Assembly (NCBI RefSeq): GCF_964656455.1
Contig: NC_135722.1
Location: forward strand, 88,159,313-88,223,312
Direction: 5' to 3'
DNA: 64,000 bases
Source: Halichoerus grypus
Lineage: Eukaryota > Chordata > Mammalia > Carnivora > Phocidae
Below the pieces are notes generated by a model. That model had not been told where the DNA came from. It was given only the letters and a program-made list of their open reading frames with translations, and made no database searches. The translations under genes were made by a program, and so were the position numbers. This document shows, in pieces, positions 47,461 through 58,837 of the stretch. How positions within the stretch are numbered: the stretch's first letter is position 1; every line of letters starts with the position of its first letter.

Positions 47461-48739
47461 TGTCTTAGCAAGTCAGGTGTCATCCTAAAGGACCGCTGGG
47501 GGCCCTTCTGGGAAGCATGGTGATTGGGTCTCAGGTCCGGCCCTACCTCTGATGGTCATTACTCGTTAGCACATTGTCCTTTGTCCATCTGGGGAGCTTG
47601 GGCAGGCTACGTGCTTTCACTGGCTGTGGCCGTCCTGTTGAGAATATTTGTCCCTGTACTGGGAAAATGGACTTATGTATTCTTTTTCATTGTGGTTTCC
47701 CTGGGTTGAAAACAGACAGTTGCACTGTGTGAATGTGTATGAGTACGTTTTTTCCTTCTCTGTCCAGATTTATTTATTAAAAGAAAAACACATCTGCATA
47801 AAAAAGCCTTAGAACACAGGAAGAATGTCCACTTTGTTTTTCTTTCTGTAGCACCAAGACATGTGGGGTTTCAGCTTCCTCTAAGGGGTTTTTGAAGACT
47901 GGCTTTCATCTCAGACAAGGCTTTTTCCCATTGGAAAAAAACTGTCCTTTTTTGGTTTAGAAATGTATTTATATAATGTATAAATAAATAAGAAAGTCGA
48001 GAGAGAATTTCCTTTCAAAATTTATGGAAAAATGCTGCTTTCTGAACATCATTAATTGGAAGTTGCTGGCTCTTCCCAGCCTTCTTCCACTCTGCTCTCT
48101 GGTCTTTATTCTGGTGTAAGATTTCCCAGTATCTCCTTCCTCTGCGTTCGCCTTTCTTTCCCTCTCTTCCTTCTCTGCCATCTGCCTTCCCTGCCTGCTC
48201 TTCTCCTCCTACTCCTCTCCCAGCTCCTCCCTGTCTGCCCCCCCCCCGCCCCTGCCCGTGGACCCCGCCGCCCACCCTGTGCCCCTCTTCCTTCTGCCTC
48301 TCCCGGGCTAGCCTTCCGCGACGAGAGCCTTCGCTGCAAGAGGCCCTTCTCTGTGTTTGTTTCCTGCGTGGGAGGGAGGGGCAGGCCTTGAGAAAACAGT
48401 TCAAAAGTGCAGAAAAACTTTACCTCTTCCAGCCTAAATAAACGGGCTCCACTCCATTTGTTTGCCCAGATTTTTCCTTTGCTTTCCTCATCCTCCACCT
48501 TGACCAGCCTGGCCTTCCTGGTGATCCTCATGAGCTGCGCCCCGCCCCCCCCCGCCATTCCTGTCTTGCCCCCCAGACCAAGTGTCCGGTGGGCCCTGAG
48601 TCGAGCGGGTTAGGAGGAATGTTCTCTATCATGAAAATGATGGGGAAAACGGAAAGAAATGTCCTGGTGTTCAGCATTTCCGCTGCCCCTGCTTTAACCT
48701 CTGCTAATAGGTCTGGGTACAAAATACCTACCTGGCTTT

Positions 48740-48910
48740 AGCGTCTGAGGATCTGGGTTTGTGTGCCTGTCAGACCACCGTACTGGCCTGCCCGTCTTAG
48801 CAAAGTCACTCAGGGGACCTCTGTGAGCCTCAGTGTCCTCACCTATGTGATGGAGGTAATACCGCAAACCTGGTCGTTTTCAGGATCATGTTAGAGTATG
48901 GGGGAAAAGG
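48740..48910 (+). repeat. MIR SINE fragment
   Basis: Sense: gaggatctgggtttgtgtgc, cagtgtcctcacctatgtga tggaggtaat. Confidence 0.7.
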
Positions 48911-50124
48911 TTCTGTAAAATCTAAGATTCTGTTCTGACAACAGTTCTGAAAAATCAGAAGCTGGGAGGCAAGTGAAATGAAGATAAATTGCTTAGGCCC
49001 CAATTAACCAGCATCTCCAGGGTCTCTGGGAGGGAGGCATCAAAGGCCCATGTGTAAAGTCCAAGTAGAGGAAGCTGGGATTATATTATAGCAAGATGGA
49101 GCATGTTAGATATTTTCCTGAGTCTTCTTGAGTGGGGTGATCCTGGGTCACGTTGGCACCAAAAGCCTTATGGTCCTGTCATGAGGATTTTAGCTGATGG
49201 CAGAGCAGGAGTTTGGCCTCACTCAGAAGTGTAAGATGGGAAGAGCCCATAGGAGCGCCTGTGGCCGTCTGAAAAGCTTTGGGGCTGAAAGGGACCAGTT
49301 CAGGCTTTCCTCCTGAGTAATATGGAAACGGGGCTCTGTGTTTTTCTCTGTATTTTTCGTGACAAGGAAGTCACACGGTTCTGGGACATTCAGGACTTGT
49401 AAAATGTGTGGTGTGGTGGGAGTCAAGTGTAATCATCTACATAGGAAATGATATGAAGCATGTGACATACTCTGTAAATGGCTTGAAAGGATCATGTCAG
49501 AACTTTCAATTATTCTTTAAAATACTCTGTTGAGCTGTCCCTTTTTATGCAGGAATCCGAATCTCCACAGTTAAAACATCCTTTTAAATCGTGGGAGTGT
49601 CATTCATTGAAGGGCATGTGGATGACGAGGGTAAAATGCAGCTTTTGAGTTTTGGCAAGTTTCAAACATCTAGAAAAGGGTCTTGAGGCCCAAATTACAA
49701 TTTTGTTTTGTGCCATATTGACTCTGAAATGGCACTCTTAGGACCTTTTGAAAACCAAATGGCATCTTAAGTGGGTTGGATCCTGGAGCTGTGAGGTGTT
49801 GTCGTGGCAAGACACATTTGAGATGATATTGCTGCAAAACAGGTTTCCCCCATAGCAGACTGGAGGGTGCAGCATAGGTCAGAAATTAGTCTATTCTGTT
49901 TTAAACAAAGAGCCAGATTCCGGAGATGTCGATTTCCATTGACATCTCAGGATCGGATTTTTGCATTCATTTTTTCTTATTTTCTCAGTTGCTTCCTTGT
50001 ACCTGGGAAAATTGCCAGATTCCGTCTCCTTGCTGTCTCTCAAAGCATTAGGAAGTAAAATCGTGTATTTTTTTTTTTTTTTTAGTCTTGATATTTTACA
50101 AGATACTTTTTAGTTCTGTCCAAG

Positions 50125-50230
50125 TCACCAGTCATGTACTGAGCACCTCCTATGTATTAGGCTCTGGTATTTTCACACATATTTAATTTAATTTAATCCT
50201 CCCTGCAAGGTGGGGTGAGAATCCTGGGTA
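50125..50230 (-). repeat. MIR SINE fragment, 3' part
   Basis: Antisense: gtactgagcacctcctatgt attaggctctgg, then tttaatcctccctgcaaggt. Confidence 0.75.
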
Positions 50231-52519
50231 ACGAAAGAATGCTCCATCTCGCTGCTCTTGGAGACCTGTCCTCGTGCACCTTCTCTTGCCAGGGCTGTTG
50301 GAAAAAAACACAGAATTGAGGAGTCATTCTGGCAGGGTTCACTCATTCAAATATTTCCTCTTTCAGGCCATTTGCCCAATGTGTAGGGTAGGAGATTTGA
50401 ACTACTCTAAGTAGAGAGCAAGAAAATTTAGCTGCACGACCCAGGGGGCAGTTCTGCTTTCTGGCTCAGATTCTGGAACGGAAGAGCCTCTCTGGGTTTC
50501 CCTGAACACCTGGAATTAATTTGGGTTTTGCTCTGACTTCGAAACATTTGCTGAGGTGGAGGATGGTGGAGGGCGTAGGAAAGAAATAAATCCAGTGATT
50601 AAAAATAGCTTTGCATGTCAGGTGCCTGAACGGATTTGGGAACATGCCTGCAATCCCTTTTGTCTGGCAGGTCTGAACTCCGGCGCTGCCGAATTACAAC
50701 CGCTTTCATTTGTTTTTCCTGCTCCCCTACCATGTAATGGTCAAGGGCTCATTGGAACCATGTGTGAGCCTGGTGAGTCACCAAATCCTCAGGACTTCAG
50801 TGGTAATAATGTGTTAAAACTCCTAGTGGGGGATGGGGCAGGGGTGGATGGAGGGAAGAAGGGAGAGGACTAAAGTCACTTCCTACAGATGTTCGAATGT
50901 TCAGAAGCCCTCTCCGCAGGCATCTTTCCCAGGCCGGGCTGCGGGACCCGGGGCCGGTTTCCCCGGTGCGGTCAGGAGCATGCTTTGCCTGGGCCCGGGG
51001 ACCATCTCTTTTGTCCCGCGGTGGCTTCCGTCTGAGAAGGGGCATCCACCTCGGCGGTGGCATGTTGTACCCAAGCCTGTGTGCATTCCCCGGTGGCAGT
51101 GTGCATTGGCAGCAGGTCCAAGAGGCTGTAACTGGACACTGGCTTGCCTTTTGGGTCAGCCAGGTCGTTGGAGGGCGAATTGGGGATTTTTCTGTGCCGC
51201 TTCTTCTCCCGTCTTTGGACTGTTTTTTGTTTTTTTTTTTAATTGGCGGGTGGCTTGTAGGAGATTGGGTATTAAGAGGAGGGCGGAAGCCTGGTTGTAG
51301 GTTTTCCTAACTGATAAAAGAGTCTGTTTCAGAGCTCCTGGTGTCCCCTGACGTGGGGCAACGATGGACTGTTGGGTAGGGATGGGTGGTTCCAGAAGGG
51401 GCGCCAAGCCCTATCTTGTTCTCTGCTTGCCGGAGTGCAGTCCTGCCCGTCCCTCATTGCTCTGTCCCATCATTAGGTCTGTGAAAACAGAGCTGAGGGC
51501 CCGAGGAGGCACACTGATTTCCCTTCTTTGCACTAACCTCAGCGCAGGGGCTTTGTGGATTAGACCAGCTCCCTCCGCTGGAAGGCCTGCCTGCCAAGTT
51601 TCTAGAGCCTATTACAGGATTGAGAATCAGGCGTGTGGGAGAAAGAGGACCCTGACTGGTCTCTTGATCCCTAGTTCCAACCCACCTGTCCATGAATGTG
51701 AGACAGAGCAACAGACACGGGGTTGGAGATTCCCTGTCACACTCTAATGAGATATTAGGGTCTTCAAGGGGGACGTCCTCTTAGAGACCAGTAACAACTT
51801 TCCAGGGACAGTGAACTCTGGGGTCAGAGTGAGCAGCCCCTGGCCACAGCTATTTTTCTATTTCTATTGATCTAAAGGAGTAAAGATGCCTTCTTTCCCA
51901 CACTGGGACTTTCTAGGCAGGTTGGCACTGCCCTTTGGCTGCTTGCCAACATCCCCAGCCTTTTCTTGCATACTCCTAGTTACAGTTACAAGTTCATGAA
52001 CCCTTAGGAAGAATGATCCTTGTGGTCTCTGCCTGTAGGTCAGGGGAGTCCAAGGGACTGGCTTTCCATCCTGATTTGAGCTCCTCTCTCTCTGATCCAA
52101 CTTCCTCACTTTCCAGATCATGGCAGTGTTGCTTTCAAACAAGCTCTGTGGTTCAAATGGGCTGATAAATAAAATGTAGACCTTTATATAAGCACTGTGG
52201 AAAGTAATCTGAAGCCTTATTCTCCTTTTCCATCGGTTTATCTGTCTCTTATCAGCTTTCCTATTATGATCCTCCTTTATCTAGAGAATGTCTGCATGAC
52301 AATAAAATGTTTGTGGGTGAAATGACATGTGGTCTGGGATTAGCTTTACAGTTCTTCAGTGTGTGGGGAAGGAGATGAATTAGGAACTGGTAGTGTTGAT
52401 AGAGTTCAAATACGATTTCATTGTACTCTTCCCTCTACTTCGGTGGATGTTTGAAAATTGCGATAAGGAAAATTAAAAATGCTATTCAACATTAACCTAG
52501 AACCTATTAATAGACTTCT

Positions 52520-52610
52520 TTTTAGCAATGCACTGATTAAGTGACTTATCCAGTGTGATTATATTAGTGGCAAAACTGAGATAAGAGCCCATGGATTTTT
52601 GACCAACAAG
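52520..52610 (-). repeat. MIR SINE fragment
   Basis: Antisense: gattaagtgacttatccagt then agtggcaaaactgagataag. Confidence 0.55.
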
Positions 52611-53144
52611 CCAAGGCAAGCCCCGTGCACGCCCCACTATGTCTTTTTCCCTTGTCTTCAGAATTCTCTTTCCAGTTGGGGCTATTGTTCTATTTCCTCC
52701 CGGTATGAACCAGAAGGCTTCTTCTTGATTTCCTTTCACTTTAAGAAATATATTTCAGTAAGACTTTATGTAACTAATTAACCTTATATTATGCGCACAG
52801 TTGACCGTCAAGGTGACTCAGGGGTGAACACAGACGAGGAAGGAAGCCAGGTTGTCATTTAACCTGTGTCACTTTGTATGGAAGGAAGGAAGCGTTGCTA
52901 CCCATAGTCCCGAGAAGGGACAAGATTACAGTTGATTCTGTAAATGGCTTTTAATTATGTCTTTATGGGGCTAGCCATATGAAATTCTGGATTTGTTCAG
53001 TCTAGGAAAGGTTTTGTTTAAGTTTTTAATTATTTCCTCAAATGTATCTAATTTTCCAACTAAGAAATAAAAGTCCCATTTTCTGTCTGAGTTGTAAAAA
53101 TTTTAGTGTTCTTGGATCTCTGATCTATTCCTATCTGCTGCAGC

Positions 53145-53310
53145 AGTGGAATGGAGTAGAAAGAGCTTGAGTTTAAGCGTTGAAAGACTGGGGTCCAGCC
53201 CTTGGCTGGGCCCTCCTGGCCCTCTGATTTTACACCAAACTTGATCTCTTAGAACTTTGCTTCCTCATCTGTAAAATGGGGATCCCTTAGTACCTCCCGA
53301 GGACCCTTGG
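53145..53310 (+). repeat. MIR SINE fragment
   Basis: Sense: gaaagagcttgagtttaagc, then gcttcctcatctgtaaaatg gggatccctta. Confidence 0.75.
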
Positions 53311-53443
53311 AAGTTTCATGTGTGGTGGTATCGTGAAATAGTATTCATGAAGGGTCTTAGTGGACCATAAATTGGTTTTCAGATGTCTGGCATATTATTC
53401 ATTCTTGGTGTTTCTTGCATGCTCCTCTTGATTGGGACAGCAG

Positions 53444-53456
53444 CCCCCCCCCCCCC
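53444..53456 (+). repeat. Poly-C run (13)
   Basis: Thirteen consecutive C. Confidence 0.95.
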
Positions 53457-56400
53457 AACACACAGATAGTATCATCATGGTAACCTGCTAGGGTTTGGCC
53501 AGTTGGATGGTTGTGCAAGACTGGAATAATGCACCTGGCATTTCTAGTTCTTAGCTTTGTTTCTCATCACCTAACTCTCAGATCCCAGACACTCCACTTT
53601 ATTTTGTAGTTTATTTGAGAAAGGTGAGGGGACAAACATCTTAGGTCAGTAAGGCACTGTCCTGACTTCTCCCGGAACAAACATCACTTCAGGCATAGAT
53701 TCTATGTAACATGGTTGATATGAGTCATTCGGTTCCAAACAATTGAACAGAATGGCATGAAAAGTCACATGAAAACGTTCTGGACGGGTTCTTGGACATT
53801 GAACGGCCCTTAACCTTGAGTTACATATAAGTGAATTGAAACCACAGTTCTGCATTTGACTTAAAACATCCATGGGGTGTGTATAAACTTTTGTTCAGGG
53901 TCAGGCCACAATGCAAAATGAGCAGATGTTTCCATGCATTCAGAATGGCCCTGGTTCGTTATGCCCCTATTAATTCAGGGAGTGCTCCCTGTTCGTTTCC
54001 GCCTCGATACTGTGTAGTCTTGGTAAGACAAGAGTTTGGGACTGTTATTCATTCACGAGCTTCTGTACAACTCTTTTCTCTGAAACTTGGGGTGATTCTT
54101 ATAAATATTAACTCACATTTAGGGTCCTGAGGGATAATCACTGGGTAGGAAATCCAATATGCTCGTAAATGTTTTCAGTTTCTCATGTATTGTGTTTAGA
54201 GTCTCCACTGTATTGGCATAATATATCTTTGGGTCAGGTTCTCAGCATTTTGAGACAAATGTGTTATTTGAATTTAAAATACTGCAATTACAAATATTAA
54301 CACAAAGACAATTTTAGTACTTGTCCATGAAATACAGTTAGTGAATTTCCGGGGGGGGGGGGCGCATTGATTAATTTCTAGATACCATCCCTAAAATTAG
54401 AAATATTTGGTACCTGATGCAAAAATATTATAACAGACCATGAGATAAAACATGGCAGGAATAACAGAGATGCCTTCTTGGGCTAAACTAGGTCGGATTC
54501 TCCACCTGTGTGATGATTTCATTATTGTTGTTGATCAGTGTAATTAACAGAACTGCTGCAACCACAAACTAGCACCATAGGGGGAATTTTTGCGTTCATA
54601 TTTTCTATGAAGGGGGTTTAATCTTTTAGATTAATGTCTGCTTTCAAATGTGATTATCCATCATCATTTAAATGCAATGCCCAGGCTACTACTGATAAAG
54701 ACAATCCTGGCTAGTTGTTCACTCACTTAAGGAGGGGGTTTGCATTTTTTAAAACCAGTGTTCCACACTGTTTAATAAGGGAGAAAAGCTCTGACTTTTC
54801 CTGTCTGAATCCTTTGGGTCCAAGGGCAATGACATGCCTTCTCCTGAGCTCATCGTATCCAAATGCAGGTGTCCCAAGTGTGCGGGGTTCGCCTTCGCCA
54901 GGCAAGCTGGGCTGTGAGCACTTTTCCAAGAGATCCAGCAGCCAGGGCAGAGCTGATGGGCTCTCTGCAGCTGCAGCTGATAGCATGTGGACCAGGCTTT
55001 CGGAGATGGCACTGAGGTAGACAGGCAAAAGTCATTCCAGCTGCTTCTCTTGGAGAGAGTGAGTGAGAGCCTGGAAAGGCCGGTTCCCTAACCGGAACCT
55101 GCATGGAGCGTTGTCAGCCCCGCGGTCCTGTCCAGACCATACTTGCCAGAGTGTGTGGAGTTATAGGAAGCCGACTCCAGGAAACCTCTTTCTCAGGCTT
55201 TCTGCTGTCATCCTTGGCCTTCACATCACCTTGGCATCTTCTGTGTAGAAGATGCCTGGGGCCTCCTAGCCAATCTCATCCTTCAGTTCCAGCTTCTAGC
55301 ACAACCACTGCTTGTGCCTTTGGCCTGGCCTGTATTTTCCACATGTGTTGTCCTGGCCAATTTCCGCCATCAGTAAAGTTCTTTTCATCGAATCATAAAT
55401 CAATGGCGGGAACAAACACACAAAACAAAACCCACACAGTTCAAGTTCATGAATTTGTGTTGGACGGGAGTGAAGGGGAAGGAAAGTTGCTTCAAATTTG
55501 GAAAACAGTGAATTCACTATACATTTGTTGATTGACTCCTGTGTTCTGCCCTGTGCTAGGAGGTGGGGGATGCTGCCGTTATCCCTTGCAAAAGGAGTGC
55601 TCTTGGGTGAAATAAAAAGTCCCTTTCTCTGAGGTAACACTGACTTCTACTCTAAGTGGAGACATTTCTGGACCTGGCACTTGGCTGTTCACAAAGGGGC
55701 AGCATTGATGTCTTTCTTGGTGACTCATTTGATGATTACTCCATTGTTTGAAGGGCTGGATGTTATGTAATCAACATTTTATCCCCTCCCCCCGTTTTTC
55801 CCTCTTAACAATCTGGGATTTTCCATCATTTTGTCAACCTTCCTGGAGGCATGTTGATTTTTCCACTAGATTACTAGATTTTTTTGGGCATGACCCAGGG
55901 CTGCCCAGAGTCTCCACTCCCTAGAACTTCAGATTCACCCTCGGTGGCAGGGCCTGGGGAGCAGCTGCCGTGAACCCTTCTGTGCTTTTAGGCCAGAGCT
56001 GGACTCCAAGCTGTTTCCTGAGGGCAACACTCAAAGCAAACCAGAGAGAAAGTGCTTTCTTGCAATGTAGTTTCCATTCATTTTGACATTCAGAGGCAAT
56101 CTATTTGCCCCTGTTTTCAGAGATCACCAATTGTCATCTTTTCCCTTCTATGTTTCCATTTCATTCAGCCAGTAACACATATTTATGTCCAAGAAATTTT
56201 TTTTTTTTAACTGGTCAGGTCATAGGGATGGCTAGTTGAGGAACTTCTCTAGTAGCCATGCCTGGAACCCAGCCATTGTATAAGTCAGTGTCGTATGATA
56301 CCCTCAAGATCCAAGGTGAGGAAGAGGGCTTCTGGAAATTACTACAGCAAAGTGTTATCACTGCCTAAAGATCATGCGATGGCTTATCGGAATTCTCAGG

Positions 56401-56829
56401 CCATTTCTTTGCCTATTAGCTTTTTATGGGAAATTGTGCCTGAGGTGAATGCTGAGGATTTTTAACCGGAGCCACATTTATGTATCTTTGCTTTGAACAT
56501 GGTCTGCGAGTACAAGAGGGATTGGGCACAGAGATAAAAATACAGATGGATGTCACAAAGGATGACACGTTCGTGAACATGCAGATTTTGATCTCTCACT
56601 CTTCCTCGCCACCTACAGAAATCAGGTTTTAGAGCCACTACCTCCCGTACGCACTTCACCTTCATCCGCTTACATGACCTGTATCACCATCTACCTAGTG
56701 AAAACCACCATCATCTTTCACCGCAACGATTTTTTACCAAGTCTTCCCACATCTATTCATAGGTACCTCCTCAGTCATTCTTTACAGAATAGCTAAGATG
56801 ATCTTCTCTCTCTCTTTTTTATCCATTTT

Positions 56830-57548
56830 TATATTGTGGTAAAATACACATAACATAAAGTTCACCACCTGAACCATTTTTAAGCATATAGGTCGGTGGT
56901 GTTACACGTACATTCATAGTGTTCTACAACCATCACCACCATCCAACTCCAGAACTCTTTCCATCTTGTAAAACTAAACCTTTCTTCCCATTAAATAACA
57001 ACTCCCCATTCCCTTTCTCCCTCCAGGCTCTGGCAGCTACCGTTCCACTTTCTGTCTCGATGAATTTGATTATTCTAAGTACCTCATATAATGTGTTTTT
57101 TGTGATTGGCTTATCTCACCTAGCATAATGTGAAGGTTCATCCATGTCATAGTTCATGTCAGAACGCCCTTCTTCTTTAAGGCTGAATAATATCGCATTG
57201 TATGTATATATACAACATTTTGCTTACCCATTCATCTGTTGATGGACATTTGGGCTGCCTCCACATTTTAGCTATTGTGAACAATGCTGCTGTGAACAGA
57301 AGTTTACAAATCTATCTTGAGGACCCTGCTTCAGCTCTTTCAGGTATATCGAGAATGCCTAAAACTCAACAACAAAAACCCAACAACTTTATTAAAAATG
57401 AGCACAATCCTTGAATAGACATTTCTGCAAAGGAGATACAAAAATGGCCAATAAGCACATGGAAAGATGCTAAACATCATTTGTCATTAGGGAAATGCAA
57501 ATCAAAACTACAGCGTGGTACCACTTCATGTCCACTACGGTGCCTTAA
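56830..57548 (-). mobile_element. Old L1 with internal inversion (twin-primed)
   Basis: From 56830 to about 57349 the + strand reads L1 in antisense, starting with 3' UTR (gtggtaaaatacacataaca, ccatcaccaccatccaactc, gatggacatttgggctgcct, ggtatatc). From about 57352 to 57548 it reads L1 in sense (gcctaaaactcaacaacaaa, aatggccaataagcacatgg, gggaaatgcaaatcaaaact). The sense part is upstream of the antisense part in the L1 consensus, so the 5' piece is inverted, the classic twin-priming arrangement. Confidence 0.88.
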
Positions 57549-57704
57549 TAGATTGCATGCTTCTCTTTCCACCTCCTCTCAATCAGCTGTCCTCCTGGTT
57601 CCTCTGCTTCAGCTGCATTGATATTTTTGATACTAAAATTGGCCAGGTTTCCCCTCCTCCCCCCATTTCATAAACTTCATCTCTGCTCCTCCCCTTGTCT
57701 AAGA

Positions 57705-57912
57705 CCATGGTCCTCTAACTTGGGTGGTCATCAGGAGACCTGGATTGTGAGTTAAAAGCACAGATTTCTGGGCTCCCCCAACCCCTTCCCAGAGGTTCTG
57801 ATTCAGGAGGTCTGGAGTGGAGCCGAGAATTTTGAGAATTTGCATTTCTAACAATTTCCAGGTGATGATGATACAGCTGGTCTGGGGACCACACTTGGGA
57901 GAAGTCTGGTCT
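57705..57912 (+). repeat. MER5A (hAT-Charlie) DNA transposon copy
   Basis: Reads cacagatttctgggctcccc, gaggttctgattcaggaggt ctggagtggagcc, aatttgcatttctaacaatt tccaggtgatgatgatacag and ggggaccacacttgggagaa, in MER5A order. Confidence 0.92.
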
Positions 57913-57924
57913 AGTGTGTTTTTT

Positions 57925-58246
57925 CTTTTTTAAACTCGTATGCATGCTTTAGATCTCAGGTCAAGCATCTCTGTTCTCCTAAGGGAGGCCTTTTCTGATT
58001 CCTCTGGACTTTCGGGAATTCTTGTTCTATGTTCACATCTCATCTTATGCTTCTCATGAAGCCCGTATTGACGTATTTGAATGTTCAATTATGTAACTAG
58101 TTCTGTAATAACTAAATCCTCTGCCAGCATCTTATCTCCAGCTCCATGAGGGCAGAGATCATTTCTGTCTTCTTCACTGCTTGCCTCTCTAATTCCTTGC
58201 ACATAGCAAGTGCTCAGTAACGATGTGTTGAATGAATGAATATTGT
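57925..58246 (+). repeat. L2 LINE 3' end
   Basis: Sense: gggaggccttttctgattcc at the left, agctccatgagggcagagat catttctgtcttcttcactg in the centre and gcacatagcaagtgctcagt … gttgaatgaatgaat at the right, in the L2 3'-terminal order. Confidence 0.92.
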
Positions 58247-58554
58247 CATTTCCTTTTCATGGAAGTAGGTAGCAACATTAATACTCTCAGTGAATGTGAA
58301 GGATGAGTAGGGACTATGAGTGAATTAGTAAAGCTATACAGAAAGAATAAGCATTTTTTTTTTTTTTTTGTCAAGGATGCAAAACATTCTAAGCAACAGT
58401 CAGGTTTTTCTTTTTTTTAAGGGGCCTAGCACACTGTGGAAAGCCCCCCAAATTTTACCTGCCCTGGTGAGGATGTTAGTACAGTTATTTCTCAGCTTGC
58501 CTTCTTCAGGCCATTCATGCCCTGTTATCTTTTATGGGTGGTTAACTACCTATT

Positions 58555-58690
58555 AGTTTTTTTTAAATTGAGATGCAATTAGCATATGTTAGTTTTAGGT
58601 GTACAACATAATGATTTGATATTTGTATCTATTGCTTAATGATGACTGTAGTGTCTAGTCTTCATCACCTGTGCTATTTTTTATTATTCA
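58555..58690 (-). mobile_element. Old L1 3'-end fragment next to ETS1 exon 2
   Basis: Antisense: aaattgagatgcaattagca, ttagttttaggtgtacaaca taatgatttgatatttgtat, then tcttcatcacctgtg. The recognisable part ends about 30 bp before the exon 2 acceptor. Confidence 0.8.
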
Positions 58691-58717
58691 TATGATATTT
58701 TTTTTTTTTCCTTACAG

Positions 58718-58837
58718 ATATGGAATGTGCTGATGTCCCTCTATTAACTCCAAGCAGCAAAGAAATGATGTCTCAAGCATTGAAAGCTACTTTCAGTGGT
58801 TTCTCTAAAGAACAGCAACGACTGGGAATTCCAAAAG
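58718..58837 (+). CDS. ETS1: ETS1 coding exon 2 (codons 28-67)
   Basis: This 120-nt exon encodes the segment from [20 protein letters not shown] to QQRLGIPK. It carries the MAP-kinase acceptor region: counting from exon 1, the threonine of LLTP is Thr38, the site phosphorylated by ERK1/2, with Ser41 three residues on. Phosphorylation here is known to recruit the coactivators CBP/p300. The second half begins the Pointed domain (about residue 51 onward). The acceptor is a long T-rich tract ending TTCCTTACAG; the donor G|GTGTGT is relatively weak. The exon is phase 1 at both ends and divisible by three. Residue 57 is Ser, where I recall Thr in human ETS1. An old L1 fragment ends about 30 bp upstream. 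Confidence 0.97.

Larger units (their letters stand above)
26478..58717 (+). other. ETS1: ETS1 intron 1 (32.2 kb)
   Basis: This intron is bounded by donor GTGAGT and acceptor TTCCTTACAG and interrupts codon 28 after its first base (phase 1). I find no further coding exon in it. Its recognisable content is old: MIR copies, an L2 3' end, an L3/CR1 fossil, a MER5A copy, old L1 pieces, one short L1 tail and simple repeats, each listed separately. I find no CAN-SINE in it. Stretches of several hundred bases to a few kb without a recognised element, such as 26.85-28.2, 31.2-33.1, 36.5-38.1, 40.1-41.8, 42.0-43.4, 49.0-50.1, 50.3-52.5 and 53.5-56.8 kb, are ordinary unique sequence to my reading; some may be enhancers, but sequence alone does not show it. 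Confidence 0.93.
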
